Shown piece by piece: positions 17,022-26,474 of a stretch of 64,000 nucleotides of DNA. A program made the position numbers and the translations under genes. Under the pieces are notes generated by a model. That model was not told the origin of the DNA. It searched no databases and saw nothing but the letters and a program-made list of their open reading frames with translations. Numbering within the stretch: the first letter of the stretch is position 1; every line of letters starts with the position of its first letter. The stretch is from Ruminococcus flavefaciens ATCC 19208 (lineage in GTDB: Bacteria > Bacillota > Clostridia > Oscillospirales > Ruminococcaceae). The stretch is from assembly GCF_000518765.1 (NCBI RefSeq), contig NZ_JAEF01000023.1, positions 21,008-85,007 on the forward strand, written 5' to 3'.

Positions 17022-18713
17022 ATGAAAAAATTAATCTCATCGACGATCTCTGTTGTGACATCTATGGCTATGCTCGCCGGCGGCTGCTTAGGTTCGGCAT
17101 TTGCTGAGGGCAATACGACATCGCAAGGATCGGAACAAATGGAGAGCGAGGTATATCTCGGGGATATTGATATATTTTCGCCTCAGACTCTTAACAATCC
17201 TGAAATTGCTTCAAACTACAATATCGGTTCATATAATTACGGTGATATGCTTGATGAAAACAATCTTGCAGTATACAATGCCGTAAAAGCTTTTACAGGA
17301 CCGACAGACCAGGCATTTACTGTAACACTCCCGAATCCTGTAAGCGTAAAGCTTTCATCTTCTCCTTATTCATCAAGAGGCTTCAAGGACGAAGACGCTG
17401 AAAAGCTTCAGAACGCATTTATTGAAAACTGTAAACCCGGACTGGACTGCGCATTCTTTGATATGCCTGAGCTTTACTGGGTAGAACCATCAAACTGGGC
17501 TATTGCCATCGGAAAGGATACGTCTTTTACTTCAAACTGGCCTTTATCAAGCGGATATACTGCATATATATACAGTATTACCATATATCCTGCTTATCTG
17601 AGCTGCTTTGAATCAGTCGATGAGGCTGCGGATTATGGCAAAAAGCTTGAAGATGCTCTCGAAAGTGTTGACATTTCAGGAGAAACAAGATATGAACAGC
17701 TGAAAAGTATCCATGATTACATAGCTAAGTTTACATTTTATGATACGGATGCAAAATTCAGCAGCTCTTCACTTGGTGCTCTTGTTGAACCGGGAGTTGT
17801 ATGTGAAGGATATTCCGAGGCTTTCAAGCTCATCTGTGACAGACTTGATATTCCCTGTGTATGTGTTTTCGGCAACCTCAATGAAGAAGACAATTCTGCA
17901 CATATGTGGAATTATGTAATGATGGAGGACGGAAACTGGTACGCTATGGACGTAACATGGGACGATACTGACGGAAATGGCGGTCGTCAGGTAAAGTATG
18001 ATTATTTCCTGAAGGGTTCAAAGCGCTTCTTCACAAATCATACTCCTGAAAATGCCTATACCATTACTCCGCTGAATTATCCCGAGATATCCGAAAACGA
18101 TTACGTATACACGAAACCGGTAACAACAACATCCACCACTACTACTACGACTACCACCACAACAACGACAACATCAAAGCCAACTACTACGACAACTACA
18201 AAAACAACAACGACTACATCAAAGCCGACTACTACGACAACTACAAAAACAACAACGACTACATCAAAACCAACCACTACGACAACTACAAAAACAACAA
18301 CGACTACATCAAAGCCGACCACCACGACAACTACAAAAACAACTACAACAACATCAAAACCGACTACCACGACAACTACAAAAACAACTACAACAACATC
18401 AAAACCGACTATCACCACTACTACAAAAACGACTACAACTACTACTGCAGCACCTTTCACATCCACAACTACTACTTCGTCCACGACCTCTACCACATCA
18501 CAGACCACGACCACCACAACCACCACTGTTATCCACGAAAAGCTTATAGGAGATGTCAATCGCGACGGCGAAGTAAATGTTGCGGATCTTGTTTACTTGC
18601 AGAATTCACTGCTCGGCAAGGTTAGGCTGCGTTCTATGTGCGACTGCAACGAGGACGGGCTTGCTGATGTTTTTGACCTTATATTCTTAAGAAAACTGCT
18701 TATTAATCATTAA
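17022..18713 (+). CDS. Dockerin protein with transglutaminase-like (papain-fold) domain
   Basis: 563 residues, AGGAGGT before the start. Signal peptide about 1-28; transglutaminase-like domain about 190-330 with a complete triad: Cys261 in GVVCEGYSEAFK, His294 in SAHMWNYV and Asp310 in YAMDVTWDD. A Thr-rich linker (about 368-505) includes six 15-residue repeats, and a C-terminal dockerin (about 508-563) has loops DVNRDGEVNVAD and DCNEDGLADVFD. It is exported and presumably docks to the cellulosome or cell-bound scaffold. Members of this fold are mostly proteases or peptide-modifying enzymes in bacteria, so a structural or proteolytic role on cellulosome components is possible, but no substrate can be named. 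Confidence 0.85.
   Translation: MKKLISSTISVVTSMAMLAGGCLGSAFAEGNTTSQGSEQMESEVYLGDIDIFSPQTLNNPEIASNYNIGSYNYGDMLDENNLAVYNAVKAFTGPTDQAFTVTLPNPVSVKLSSSPYSSRGFKDEDAEKLQNAFIENCKPGLDCAFFDMPELYWVEPSNWAIAIGKDTSFTSNWPLSSGYTAYIYSITIYPAYLSCFESVDEAADYGKKLEDALESVDISGETRYEQLKSIHDYIAKFTFYDTDAKFSSSSLGALVEPGVVCEGYSEAFKLICDRLDIPCVCVFGNLNEEDNSAHMWNYVMMEDGNWYAMDVTWDDTDGNGGRQVKYDYFLKGSKRFFTNHTPENAYTITPLNYPEISENDYVYTKPVTTTSTTTTTTTTTTTTTSKPTTTTTTKTTTTTSKPTTTTTTKTTTTTSKPTTTTTTKTTTTTSKPTTTTTTKTTTTTSKPTTTTTTKTTTTTSKPTITTTTKTTTTTTAAPFTSTTTTSSTTSTTSQTTTTTTTTVIHEKLIGDVNRDGEVNVADLVYLQNSLLGKVRLRSMCDCNEDGLADVFDLIFLRKLLINH
18171..18440 (+). repeat. Six tandem 45-bp repeats coding the Thr linker
   Basis: The SKP-coding segments begin at 18171, 18216, 18261, 18306, 18351 and 18396, exactly 45 bases apart. 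Each encodes SKPTTTTTTKTTTTT with minor changes (the last has one Ile). Silent differences between units show they are not brand-new copies. Confidence 0.95.
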
Positions 18714-18736
18714 TTGTTCTTCCATTTTCAAAACGT

Positions 18737-18767
18737 CAGAGGCTCCGAACTTATATCGGAGCCTCTG
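18737..18767. terminator. Terminator-like hairpin after the transglutaminase-like gene
   Basis: A 12-bp perfect stem CAGAGGCTCCGA/TCGGAGCCTCTG with a 7-base loop, 23 bases after the stop at 18713. The plus-strand tail is poor in T. Confidence 0.65.
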
Positions 18768-18781
18768 TACGTTAATGCAGC

Positions 18782-18810
18782 TTTACAAATATCATGCTTT
18801 GTGGTATTAT
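18782..18810 (+). promoter_or_regulatory. Probable sigma-A promoter of the TPR membrane protein
   Basis: TTTACA (18782-18787), 17-bp spacer, TATTAT (18805-18810), about 115 bases before the likely start. Confidence 0.5.
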
Positions 18811-18925
18811 ATCAAGATAAGTACGTTCCTTGCCGTGTACATCATAAAGATATTCGTTTATGCTTTCGGCTGTATGCCGATACCGACCATTAAGAAAGGG
18901 CTCCGTTTCCGGGAGCATGAAAAAT

Positions 18926-19807
18926 ATGAAAGAACCATATTCAAAGCGTAATAAGTTCATAATGATCTTTACCGCTGTTTTCATGCGGTGGGCGATGATG
19001 TTTATTATCATCTTCTCCCTTATATCTTTTATCGACCTTTTTTCATCAGGTCTCAGCGGACGGCAGACTGCAAATTCTATGACTTTCCGTGTTATTTTTG
19101 CAGCTATCGGTTCCGTTATCGCAAACCTTGTTGCAAGACTGTTTATTTTACCGCGTCTTAACAGACAGTATATGGTATTCCGCAAAATACTCCAGAAGAT
19201 CGCTGAGTGCGGATACTCTGACGAGGTCATATCCAAAATGGAGGATCAGCTCACATTTTGCAGAGCTGAGCCGCGGAAATACACTGCTTATACTAATCAG
19301 TATGCCATGTTTCTTGCGGAAGCCTACATGTCTCTGAGACAGTTTGAAAAGGCTGAGGCAAAGCTTGAAATAGCTGATATCGACTTCATGCAGGTACAGG
19401 CTAAAAATCCTGAATCTCTGCCTGCACAGCATAATATCGTAATGCTTTGCGTTCTGTGGGTACAGCTTTACGCAGGTCGGAACGATAAGAAAAAGGTGGA
19501 GGATCAGCTCAGGAACAGCGAGCGATATTTCGCTAAATACCGTGGAATGAACGAGATCACCGACTATTTTATGGATACAGCTTATTTTGAATCTCTAATG
19601 ATACATGAGCAGTATGACAATGCTTTGAAGCTGCTTAACAAGTATGCTAAAGATGAACAGCTCTCATTCGGTGTTTTCCTTGATAAAGCACGATGCCTGA
19701 AAAAAATGGGCAGGCTCGACGAAGCAGCTGCTTTCTTCGACAGAGCATATGAACAGGCTACAAACGACTGGCGCAGAAAAACAGTTGATATTGAACGTAA
19801 TATATAA
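18926..19807 (+). CDS. Membrane protein with tetratricopeptide-like repeats, unknown function
   Basis: 293 residues from the ATG at 18926. GGGAG at 18911-18915 is 10 bases upstream, while the ATG at 18917 is too close to it and the earlier ATG at 18860 lacks a ribosome site. Two hydrophobic helices (about 10-35 and 50-75) are followed by a helical, TPR-like cytoplasmic region. Alternating motifs such as QFEKAEAKLEIADID, YDNALKLLNKYAKDE and RLDEAAAFFDRAYEQA point to protein-protein contacts. No enzyme motif is visible. It is monocistronic. Confidence 0.65.
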   Translation: MKEPYSKRNKFIMIFTAVFMRWAMMFIIIFSLISFIDLFSSGLSGRQTANSMTFRVIFAAIGSVIANLVARLFILPRLNRQYMVFRKILQKIAECGYSDEVISKMEDQLTFCRAEPRKYTAYTNQYAMFLAEAYMSLRQFEKAEAKLEIADIDFMQVQAKNPESLPAQHNIVMLCVLWVQLYAGRNDKKKVEDQLRNSERYFAKYRGMNEITDYFMDTAYFESLMIHEQYDNALKLLNKYAKDEQLSFGVFLDKARCLKKMGRLDEAAAFFDRAYEQATNDWRRKTVDIERNI

Positions 19808-19842
19808 TGAAAGCTCCTGAATTATCAGGAGCTTTCATTTTT
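19808..19842. terminator. Bidirectional terminator between TPR protein and GH5 genes
   Basis: A 13-bp stem TGAAAGCTCCTGA/TCAGGAGCTTTCA with a 4-base loop, followed by TTTTTA on the plus strand. It separates the convergent genes. Confidence 0.9.
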
Positions 19843-19860
19843 ATATTTTGAATGGAGTAT

Positions 19861-21486
19861 TTATGATTTTACAGGCTCAAGTGTTGCTATCTTATGGAGA
19901 AGGAATTCCTGGATACGGACAGCATCGTTTGATGTTATACCCTTGCTTGCGGTATCAACATCTCCGTTTGCCTGACCCTGTGCCGTGATGGCGTTGGCAT
20001 CTGTTCCGCCGATCCCGTATTTGTTCGGATTAGCAAGGCTCTGCATGATAAGAACTATATCTGACATATCAATATCGCCGTCACAGTTGACATCGCCCCA
20101 TGTATTTGCCTTAGCTTCAGGTGCGGCTGAAGTTGTAACTGTTGAAGCAGTCGTTTCAGATGTTGATGTAACAAGTGTAGAAGTTACTGTAGTTGTCGAA
20201 GTTATGGTAGTGGTAGTAACAGTTGTTGTAGTCGTTGAAGTAGTAGTAGTAGTTGTTGTTGTTGTTTCCTTTGGCTTGAAGCCAGATATCTCGTTAAAAA
20301 GCTTCTTTAATTCCTGATCTACAAGCTTGCAGACAGATCTGTCATAATGTCCCTTGATAACAGTTCCGTCATCTGTAGTCGAATCCGGAGTTGACCAGAG
20401 TACGGGACAAAGTCCGTGTTCGTATGCTGATTTGCAGACAGAGCTAAGGAAAAGTCTTACAGACTCAGGATCTTTTCCCTTTGTAGGACAGCCGTATTCG
20501 CCGACAATTACAGGTATACCCTTATCTATGTATCCCTTTTTCATCATTTCCATATTGTCATTGAGTTCCTTGTAGTCATCAGCTGTTCCCCATGTAGAAC
20601 GAGCCTTTGCCCATGTTTCATCCTTATCTTCGAGGATAGCAAACCCAGCGGGAGTATAGTAATGCACGGATACTGCCATACGGTTTGCGGGATCGTCAGG
20701 CATTTTGAAAAGCGGATCACAGGTGCGGTCAAAGCCGGTGTTATAGCCTGATATAAGCAAATGACGCTTAGGATTGTTGCCCCCTGAATTCCTTACAACA
20801 TCTACAAACTTCTGATTTATCTCGTTTACAAGTCCATAGGATTCAGCCTTTCCGTCGGTACTTCCCCACGGATTCCATACGCTCTCCCAGCCAAGCTCCT
20901 CATTCTGTGACTCAAACATGAGCTTGTCACCGTAATCCTTAAAGCTGTCAGATATCTGCTCCCACATTATCTTGTAACGCTTCATGCACTCGTCCTTATT
21001 ATCAGGGAATGTATTTACCCAGCCGTTATCCCAGTGGATATTGATGATACAGTACATATCAGCATCTATTACCCAGTCAACTATCTCGTGTACACGCGCA
21101 TCAAGTTCATCGCTGATCTTGTAATTTTCTCCCATAAGGTTTGACCATGCAACTGGAACGCGGACAACTCCAAAGCCCTCATCAGCCATTCCCTGTATCA
21201 TGGCTTTTGTTATAACAGGACTTCCCCAAGCTGTCTCATAGTCCTTAACGGTAAGGATCCCGTCGCCCCACTGTGCATCAACATCGGCGATCCAGTCTCC
21301 GCAGGCTTCCATAGTATTACCGAGGTTTATTCCTATTCCCATATCCTTGACTATTTCCATAGTCGTCATGTCGCGCATACTGTTATCAGCAGCATATGCT
21401 TTTCCGTCTGACTGCGGAAAGCCTCCGAAATAAGAAGCCACTACCACAGCCGCAAGTACAAAACTGCACTTTTTTGTTCTCATCAT
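19861..21486 (-). CDS. GH5 endoglucanase (cellulase) with C-terminal dockerin
   Basis: 541 residues, AAGGAGG upstream. Signal peptide about 1-32; GH5 catalytic barrel about 42-395 with IGINLGNTMEA, NIHWDNGW, acid/base Glu196 in FESQNE, VHYYTPAGF and nucleophile Glu330 in IVGEYG, a pattern closest to subfamily 4-type endoglucanases. The Thr-rich linker is about 408-455 and the dockerin about 463-533, with loops DVNCDGDIDMSD and NGDVDTASKGITSND and the NPNKYG spacer typical of ruminococcal cellulase dockerins. It cuts beta-1,4-glucan chains outside the cell as part of the cellulosome. It is monocistronic with its own promoter. Confidence 0.93.
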   Translation of the reverse strand: MMRTKKCSFVLAAVVVASYFGGFPQSDGKAYAADNSMRDMTTMEIVKDMGIGINLGNTMEACGDWIADVDAQWGDGILTVKDYETAWGSPVITKAMIQGMADEGFGVVRVPVAWSNLMGENYKISDELDARVHEIVDWVIDADMYCIINIHWDNGWVNTFPDNKDECMKRYKIMWEQISDSFKDYGDKLMFESQNEELGWESVWNPWGSTDGKAESYGLVNEINQKFVDVVRNSGGNNPKRHLLISGYNTGFDRTCDPLFKMPDDPANRMAVSVHYYTPAGFAILEDKDETWAKARSTWGTADDYKELNDNMEMMKKGYIDKGIPVIVGEYGCPTKGKDPESVRLFLSSVCKSAYEHGLCPVLWSTPDSTTDDGTVIKGHYDRSVCKLVDQELKKLFNEISGFKPKETTTTTTTTTSTTTTTVTTTTITSTTTVTSTLVTSTSETTASTVTTSAAPEAKANTWGDVNCDGDIDMSDIVLIMQSLANPNKYGIGGTDANAITAQGQANGDVDTASKGITSNDAVRIQEFLLHKIATLEPVKS

Positions 21487-21536
21487 TATTTCCTCCTTAG
21501 ATCTTAATATCCCGATCAGACCTTTTACCCATTTGT

Positions 21537-21565
21537 ATTATAACACCTTTTTTTACGCATTGCAA
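21537..21565 (-). promoter_or_regulatory. Sigma-A promoter of the GH5 cellulase gene
   Basis: Minus strand TTGCAA (21565-21560), 17-bp spacer, TATAAT (21542-21537), about 50 bases before the start at 21486. Confidence 0.75.
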
Positions 21566-21654
21566 CATAATATTGATATTTTTCAAAGTTTTATGTATTA
21601 ATATTACTATAAAATACACCTAATCTTCATTTTTTTCACCTTAAGTCATAAAAT

Positions 21655-21680
21655 CAGCGGCACAAATGATCTGTGCCGCT
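21655..21680 (-). terminator. Terminator of the DUF4874/DUF4832 dockerin gene
   Basis: A 9-bp perfect stem AGCGGCACA/TGTGCCGCT with an 8-base loop, seven bases past the stop at 21688. A short T-rich tail follows on the minus strand. Confidence 0.75.
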
Positions 21681-21687
21681 ATATTTT

Positions 21688-24174
21688 TTATTCAAAATTT
21701 TCTATAGTACCGAGAAGATACTTCTGTATCTCAAGTGCATCGTTTACTGTGATACCATCTCTATTATTATAAACATCTCCGTTTTTAATGCCCTGTGCTG
21801 TTATATGACTGCTGTCGCTTCCGTTTACACCGTATTTATTCGGATTCGATAATGACTGCATTATAAGCACCACATCTGCCATATCAACTGTTCCGTCGAG
21901 GTTAACGTCACCGCGCAGCTTTTCATTGGCGTCATTTTCGTTTGTCACAGCCAGAACATTAGCTATATCAAAGGTTTTCTCTATGCCTTCGGCAGTAGTT
22001 ATTCTCACCGAATACTGTCCCACAGTCGACTGCTGAGCATTTTCTATGGTAAATTTCTGATCTGTAGCATTTTCTATAGCCTCATTATTATGATACCACT
22101 GGAATTTCAGATCGGGAAGATCGGTCTTCACGTAAAGATCATGGGTACTTCCCTCTTTGAGCCTCATATTGCAGCTTGCGGAATATACCGAAAAATCAGA
22201 AGGTATTACTGCATTTTTCACTGTAATATCACTGAGTAGCTTCCAGCTGTCACTGCTGTCCTGCAAGAATACCCTGAGTGAAGATATCTCGCCGCCTGAT
22301 TTTAGTCCCATTACCTCAAAAGGTATCATTACCTCTGCCATTTTACCGCTCCACTTGCACTGACTGTCACCGTATGAATCATGATTGAAGTATATATAGC
22401 CGTTTGAGGCAAAATATATCCAGTACTTTTCGCCGTTATTGTTCAGCTCTATGTTGTACACGGGAGCTTTGGCAGTATCAGGCATCTCAGTCATTATATA
22501 AAGGTTCTTGTCATCAGCCTTTAAATAAACCTTATCATTGCCTTTTTCGGCTATGATATCCTTTTCCTTCCATTCATATTCATTGGTTCTTTTGCCGTCA
22601 GTATTTATAAAGCCGTTAAACGTAAGCGGCAGATTATTATACCGCATATCTGTGTACTTATGATATAGAGTATTGTTTGTAACGTGATTATCTGTTTTCG
22701 TTATCTCAAAGTTTCCGAGGTAATTTGCACCATAGGTCGGATTCCAGATACCGTCGTTTGCAAATTTTATTCCGTATTTCGGGTGTAGCGGCGCTTTGTC
22801 ATAGGAAGCGCCGCCGAATTGGTCATCAATTGCGGAAAGCCTCAGATAAATATTCCATTTTCCTTCTTCCATACAGTCAGGGAGCTGCATTTCAAGTTCA
22901 GTTTTATTTACCTCGCATGAACTCCATGTATGAGGTTGGATATCTATTTTTGACTGATAGAATATACCGTCTTTTTCAAGTATAAGATATGATTTTGGAT
23001 AAAATATGGGATTTGCAAAACCTGTATTTTCAATATCAAAATTCAGATCAAGCACTCCGCCCTGCTTTACCTTTGGTGAAAACTCGGATTTGCGCAGAAC
23101 AAATCGGTAACCGATATGATCTCTTATGAATTTAAATACGCTTTCGCCGTAATACGCGGAGTTATCAACACCATCAACATCATATTCCTTACCGAAGGTA
23201 TAATCCTCGTAAAGCTTAAAGATATTGCCGTTTATGTAGCTGAGATGAGTTTTGTACATCTCAGGTATTGCATTCTGCGGCAGATATGTGTCAAACTCCT
23301 TGGCGTATTCAATATTTCCCGAAAATTCGCCGCCGAAATACACCGATTCTTCATCACCGATCCAGCTTGTTTCTATCTCACGATTTTTATATGTACCGAG
23401 ATCCGTATCACTCCCCATATATCCGTCATCATAAAGTCCGACACGGTGTGAAAATATCTTTGAATAATCCAGATCAGGCACTTTGAGCAGATGAATATCT
23501 CTATCATAAAGCTGCGAACGGTCAATACCTGCCCATTCCGCAAATATATCGGGAGTCCTTACAGATACAGGCACACTTTCGGGGACTGCATCGAGCACTG
23601 CATCAAGGAGCTTTGCTTTGTCTTGAACATTATCTGTATACTTTCCGCCGTGCTGCTCCCCCCATTTACCAACAAATCCGCACTCTACAAAAGCAAGTAT
23701 ATCCTCATTATCGGATAATATATTACTTTCCTTTATCTGCCTTACATGATCAAGCACTTTCTGAAACGTCGCAGGCTCGGGATCAGCCGTGCCCTTATCG
23801 TCATATCTGAACCTTACAGCTATCATACAGCCGTTTTTACGGCAGTTTTCAAATGTTCTGCGCCATGCATCAAAAAATGTCTCATCAAGATCATAGTCGG
23901 CAGTGCCGTTTATTCCCGATGAAAACTGTCCTATATTTATAAAGAAAAGAACTAAACTGCCTTCAGGATCGTAAACCTTCGTTTCGCCGGGGGCACAGTT
24001 AGCCCAGACGGTGGTGGTATAGCCTGCTCCCGGATTCTGAATAGTTTCCGTAGTTTCAGTATAATTTATACCGCTGTCTTTAAGTTCATCTGCCGCCTCC
24101 GCATATGCTCCGCTCTGAACAGTGCCGAGTGCCAGTACTGAAGCAAATATTATTGAAGCTGTCTTTTTTAACAT
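21688..24174 (-). CDS. Secreted DUF4874/DUF4832 protein with C-terminal dockerin
   Basis: 828 residues from the ATG at 24172-24174 (GGAGAGGGAAAG upstream); the 28 codons before it are leader sequence. Signal peptide about 1-25. The N-terminal catalytic-looking region with NPGAGYTTTVW, the acidic strand ends VRFRYDD and FVECGFVGKWGEQHG, and VRTPDIF matches the DUF4874-DUF4832 pair, a TIM-barrel-like architecture found in presumed glycoside hydrolases. Beta-rich parts and an Ig-like segment follow (about 650-750), then a dockerin (about 755-825, loops DVNLDGTVDMAD and NGDVYNNRDGITVND) of the same class as the GH5 dockerin. Substrate unknown. It follows the EAL-domain gene by 59 bases in the same direction. 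Confidence 0.8.
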   Translation of the reverse strand: MLKKTASIIFASVLALGTVQSGAYAEAADELKDSGINYTETTETIQNPGAGYTTTVWANCAPGETKVYDPEGSLVLFFINIGQFSSGINGTADYDLDETFFDAWRRTFENCRKNGCMIAVRFRYDDKGTADPEPATFQKVLDHVRQIKESNILSDNEDILAFVECGFVGKWGEQHGGKYTDNVQDKAKLLDAVLDAVPESVPVSVRTPDIFAEWAGIDRSQLYDRDIHLLKVPDLDYSKIFSHRVGLYDDGYMGSDTDLGTYKNREIETSWIGDEESVYFGGEFSGNIEYAKEFDTYLPQNAIPEMYKTHLSYINGNIFKLYEDYTFGKEYDVDGVDNSAYYGESVFKFIRDHIGYRFVLRKSEFSPKVKQGGVLDLNFDIENTGFANPIFYPKSYLILEKDGIFYQSKIDIQPHTWSSCEVNKTELEMQLPDCMEEGKWNIYLRLSAIDDQFGGASYDKAPLHPKYGIKFANDGIWNPTYGANYLGNFEITKTDNHVTNNTLYHKYTDMRYNNLPLTFNGFINTDGKRTNEYEWKEKDIIAEKGNDKVYLKADDKNLYIMTEMPDTAKAPVYNIELNNNGEKYWIYFASNGYIYFNHDSYGDSQCKWSGKMAEVMIPFEVMGLKSGGEISSLRVFLQDSSDSWKLLSDITVKNAVIPSDFSVYSASCNMRLKEGSTHDLYVKTDLPDLKFQWYHNNEAIENATDQKFTIENAQQSTVGQYSVRITTAEGIEKTFDIANVLAVTNENDANEKLRGDVNLDGTVDMADVVLIMQSLSNPNKYGVNGSDSSHITAQGIKNGDVYNNRDGITVNDALEIQKYLLGTIENFE

Positions 24175-24200
24175 CTTTCCCTCTCCCTTCGTATATAACA

Positions 24201-24229
24201 ATGGTGCTCCCGAAAAACAGAAGCACCAT
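24201..24229 (-). terminator. Hairpin between the EAL gene and the dockerin gene
   Basis: An 8-bp stem ATGGTGCT/AGCACCAT with a 13-base loop starts five bases after the EAL-gene stop. It lacks a strong T-run, so it may attenuate or stabilise rather than fully end the upstream transcript. Confidence 0.5.
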
Positions 24230-24233
24230 ATAT

Positions 24234-26189
24234 TTAAGCTGATTTTATTTCCTTGCACACGTTAAGTTCGCCCGAGTCGATACGCTTTCTTAGTTCTTCC
24301 AGCGGCACAGGCTTGCTGAACAGATAGCCCTGTGCACGTTCACAGCCTATATTACCGAGAAAATCGAACTGCTCCATAGTCTCAACTCCCTCTGTAAGCG
24401 ATACCATTTTGAGCTGTTTCGTAAGATCAACGATATTTTCAAGTATTGGGCGAGTCTTTTTATTATCCTTAAAGCCTGAAAGGAACTTCATATCTATCTT
24501 CAGGACATCAAACTGATAATCCTTCAGAACATTCAGCGAAGAATAACCGCTTCCGAAATCGTCAAGCCATATCTTATAGCCGTAATTTCTGAGTGCCTTG
24601 ATAGCATTCGGCAGAAAGTCCTGCTGTACCGTAAGTGCGCTTTCAGTTATCTCTATGTCGATAAATTCCTTAGGTACATCGTACTTCTCAACCATTTCAC
24701 AAAGATATCCGACTATATCGCAAAGCTCGAAATCCAGCCTTGAAAAATTGAGGGATACAGGTGCAAAAGGCTTGTTGTTATCTACCGAATCACGATAATC
24801 CTTGCATACCGCCTCTATTATGTACTTATCCAGCTTGTAGATCTGGCGGTACTCCTCCAGTATCTCGATAAAAATTCCCGGTGAAAGAAGTCCGTAATTC
24901 GGATCCTGCCACCTTGCAAGAGCTTCAAGGCCGCATATACAGCCTGTTTTCGTTGAGACTATAGGCTGATAATACACCTTGATATAATCGTTCTCAATAG
25001 CAGTATCAATGTTATTGACAATATACTGTTTAAGGCGGAATTTATCCTCAAGGGATTTATCGTAGAGCTGGATAGTCCTGTCGTAATGCTTCTTGATACT
25101 GTTGCAGGCAAAACGGGCGCGGTCACAGGCAAGGCTCACATCTGCCTCATCGCCTACGGGCTTGTATGCTCCGCATTTCAGTTCAAGGTGTACTTCCCTC
25201 TGAAGTTTTTTGACCTCTCCCGAAATTTCACCAATAACATTCTGTACTCCGTCCTCACGGGTAAGTACGACAAAGTGATCGTCTGAAAATCTTGATACAA
25301 GAGAACTGCTGAAAGCAGCGTATATCATATGAGCGATACGCTTTAACAGGTCGTTGCCTGCATGAAAACCGTATTTTTCATTGTATGACTTGAAATTCTC
25401 GATATCAAAGAACAGGAAAATGATACTATCTCTGTCTGTGGTAACGTAGTTAAGTAGCTTTTCTGCTTCTGTACGGAAATAAACCATATTATGTATTCCC
25501 GTAAGCTCGTCCTCAACAGATATCTTCGACAGATATGTATTCACCTCTTCAAGATTCTGGTCTTTAAGTGCCTGCACACGGGTATTGTTATAGTTGGCGA
25601 TACATACCATCATGGTAGATATCCACATGATAAAGAAATTGATCCGTGTAGCATCTGTTGCGCCTAACTGCCCTGTATTTACAGCCGCCATATTGTCCAT
25701 CTTGTTAAAGAAATACAGATATGATGCCCCTGATATGATAAAAGCAGCACATGGCTTCCATGTAAGGAGACAAAGTGAAAAGAGCTCCATAGTAAGGAAG
25801 GTAAGTATCTGCTCACCCTTTGCGTAATCGTTGACAGATATTTTTATTCCAAAGGAAATACACACAAACGTAAATACCCATTTGATGAGAAAGCCAACTG
25901 CTCTGTCAGTTTTCTTTCCCTTCATATACCTCACTGCATAAACAAGCATTATTATTCCCGAAGCAAGAAGAACAAGATAATTTGAGTAATACTTTTCAAA
26001 ATAATGCCCAAAATTACTCTGAAGATGCTTTTCAAATATGGTTCTTGTCATTCGGATAAGCATCCATACCTCAAGAACAATGACTACTATGGACATATAT
26101 ATGCTCGCACGCATATTCGTCCTGTAAAAATAGTCACGGACATATTTACTTTGCTTTTCAAAGCCAAGTCCCTGCAGCAATACTTTCAT
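24234..26189 (-). CDS. Membrane GGDEF-EAL protein, degenerate GGDEF, intact EAL (c-di-GMP phosphodiesterase candidate)
   Basis: 651 residues, AAGGGGGG before the start. About six hydrophobic helices occupy residues 25-200, a membrane sensor region. The GGDEF domain (about 225-375) has FSDDHF instead of GGDEF, so cyclase activity is unlikely. The EAL domain (about 395-640) keeps the catalytic set: LEALARWQ, SLNFSRLDF, DIEITESAL, LDDFGSGYSSL, KIDMKF and TEGVET. It should hydrolyse cyclic di-GMP in the cytoplasm under control of an unknown membrane signal. It has a consensus promoter, and the DUF4832 dockerin gene lies just downstream. Confidence 0.88.
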   Translation of the reverse strand: MKVLLQGLGFEKQSKYVRDYFYRTNMRASIYMSIVVIVLEVWMLIRMTRTIFEKHLQSNFGHYFEKYYSNYLVLLASGIIMLVYAVRYMKGKKTDRAVGFLIKWVFTFVCISFGIKISVNDYAKGEQILTFLTMELFSLCLLTWKPCAAFIISGASYLYFFNKMDNMAAVNTGQLGATDATRINFFIMWISTMMVCIANYNNTRVQALKDQNLEEVNTYLSKISVEDELTGIHNMVYFRTEAEKLLNYVTTDRDSIIFLFFDIENFKSYNEKYGFHAGNDLLKRIAHMIYAAFSSSLVSRFSDDHFVVLTREDGVQNVIGEISGEVKKLQREVHLELKCGAYKPVGDEADVSLACDRARFACNSIKKHYDRTIQLYDKSLEDKFRLKQYIVNNIDTAIENDYIKVYYQPIVSTKTGCICGLEALARWQDPNYGLLSPGIFIEILEEYRQIYKLDKYIIEAVCKDYRDSVDNNKPFAPVSLNFSRLDFELCDIVGYLCEMVEKYDVPKEFIDIEITESALTVQQDFLPNAIKALRNYGYKIWLDDFGSGYSSLNVLKDYQFDVLKIDMKFLSGFKDNKKTRPILENIVDLTKQLKMVSLTEGVETMEQFDFLGNIGCERAQGYLFSKPVPLEELRKRIDSGELNVCKEIKSA

Positions 26190-26245
26190 GAATTATCCCC
26201 CCTTAAAGTAATTCACAAAAATAAATAAATATTTAATTCTAAGAC

Positions 26246-26274
26246 ATTATAACATAATAACCGTATCATGTCAA
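26246..26274 (-). promoter_or_regulatory. Consensus sigma-A promoter of the EAL gene
   Basis: Minus strand TTGACA (26274-26269), 17-bp spacer, TATAAT (26251-26246). Both boxes are perfect, so this should be the strongest promoter in the window. Confidence 0.85.
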
Positions 26275-26399
26275 TAGAAGTTATATTAATTTGGCGTTTT
26301 TGTACACAAAATCAGATAAAAATTAGTATTCAAGCCTGTTTCAAGTTAAACTTTTCTTCCTCAAAGTATAATGCAGCACGAAATAAACTTACTGTGATA

Positions 26400-26428
26400 T
26401 TGCTTTAACTTAGATTTTATAGTATAAT
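26400..26428 (+). promoter_or_regulatory. Sigma-A promoter of the PglX-like gene
   Basis: TTGCTT (26400-26405), 17-bp spacer, TATAAT (26423-26428), 46 bases before the TTG start at 26475. It is divergent from the EAL promoter. Confidence 0.6.
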
Positions 26429-26474
26429 AAAACATGATACGTGATATACTTCATCATGAAAAGGAGGGAGATAA

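Noticed and set aside
18171..18440. Regularly spaced repeats that could be mistaken for a CRISPR array
   Set aside because: The 45-bp units abut without unique spacers and encode an in-frame Thr linker.
18101..18559. Minus-strand frame of about 150 residues, almost all Val
   Set aside because: It is the antisense of the Thr-codon repeats in the dockerin transglutaminase-like gene. It has no ribosome site and no sensible composition.
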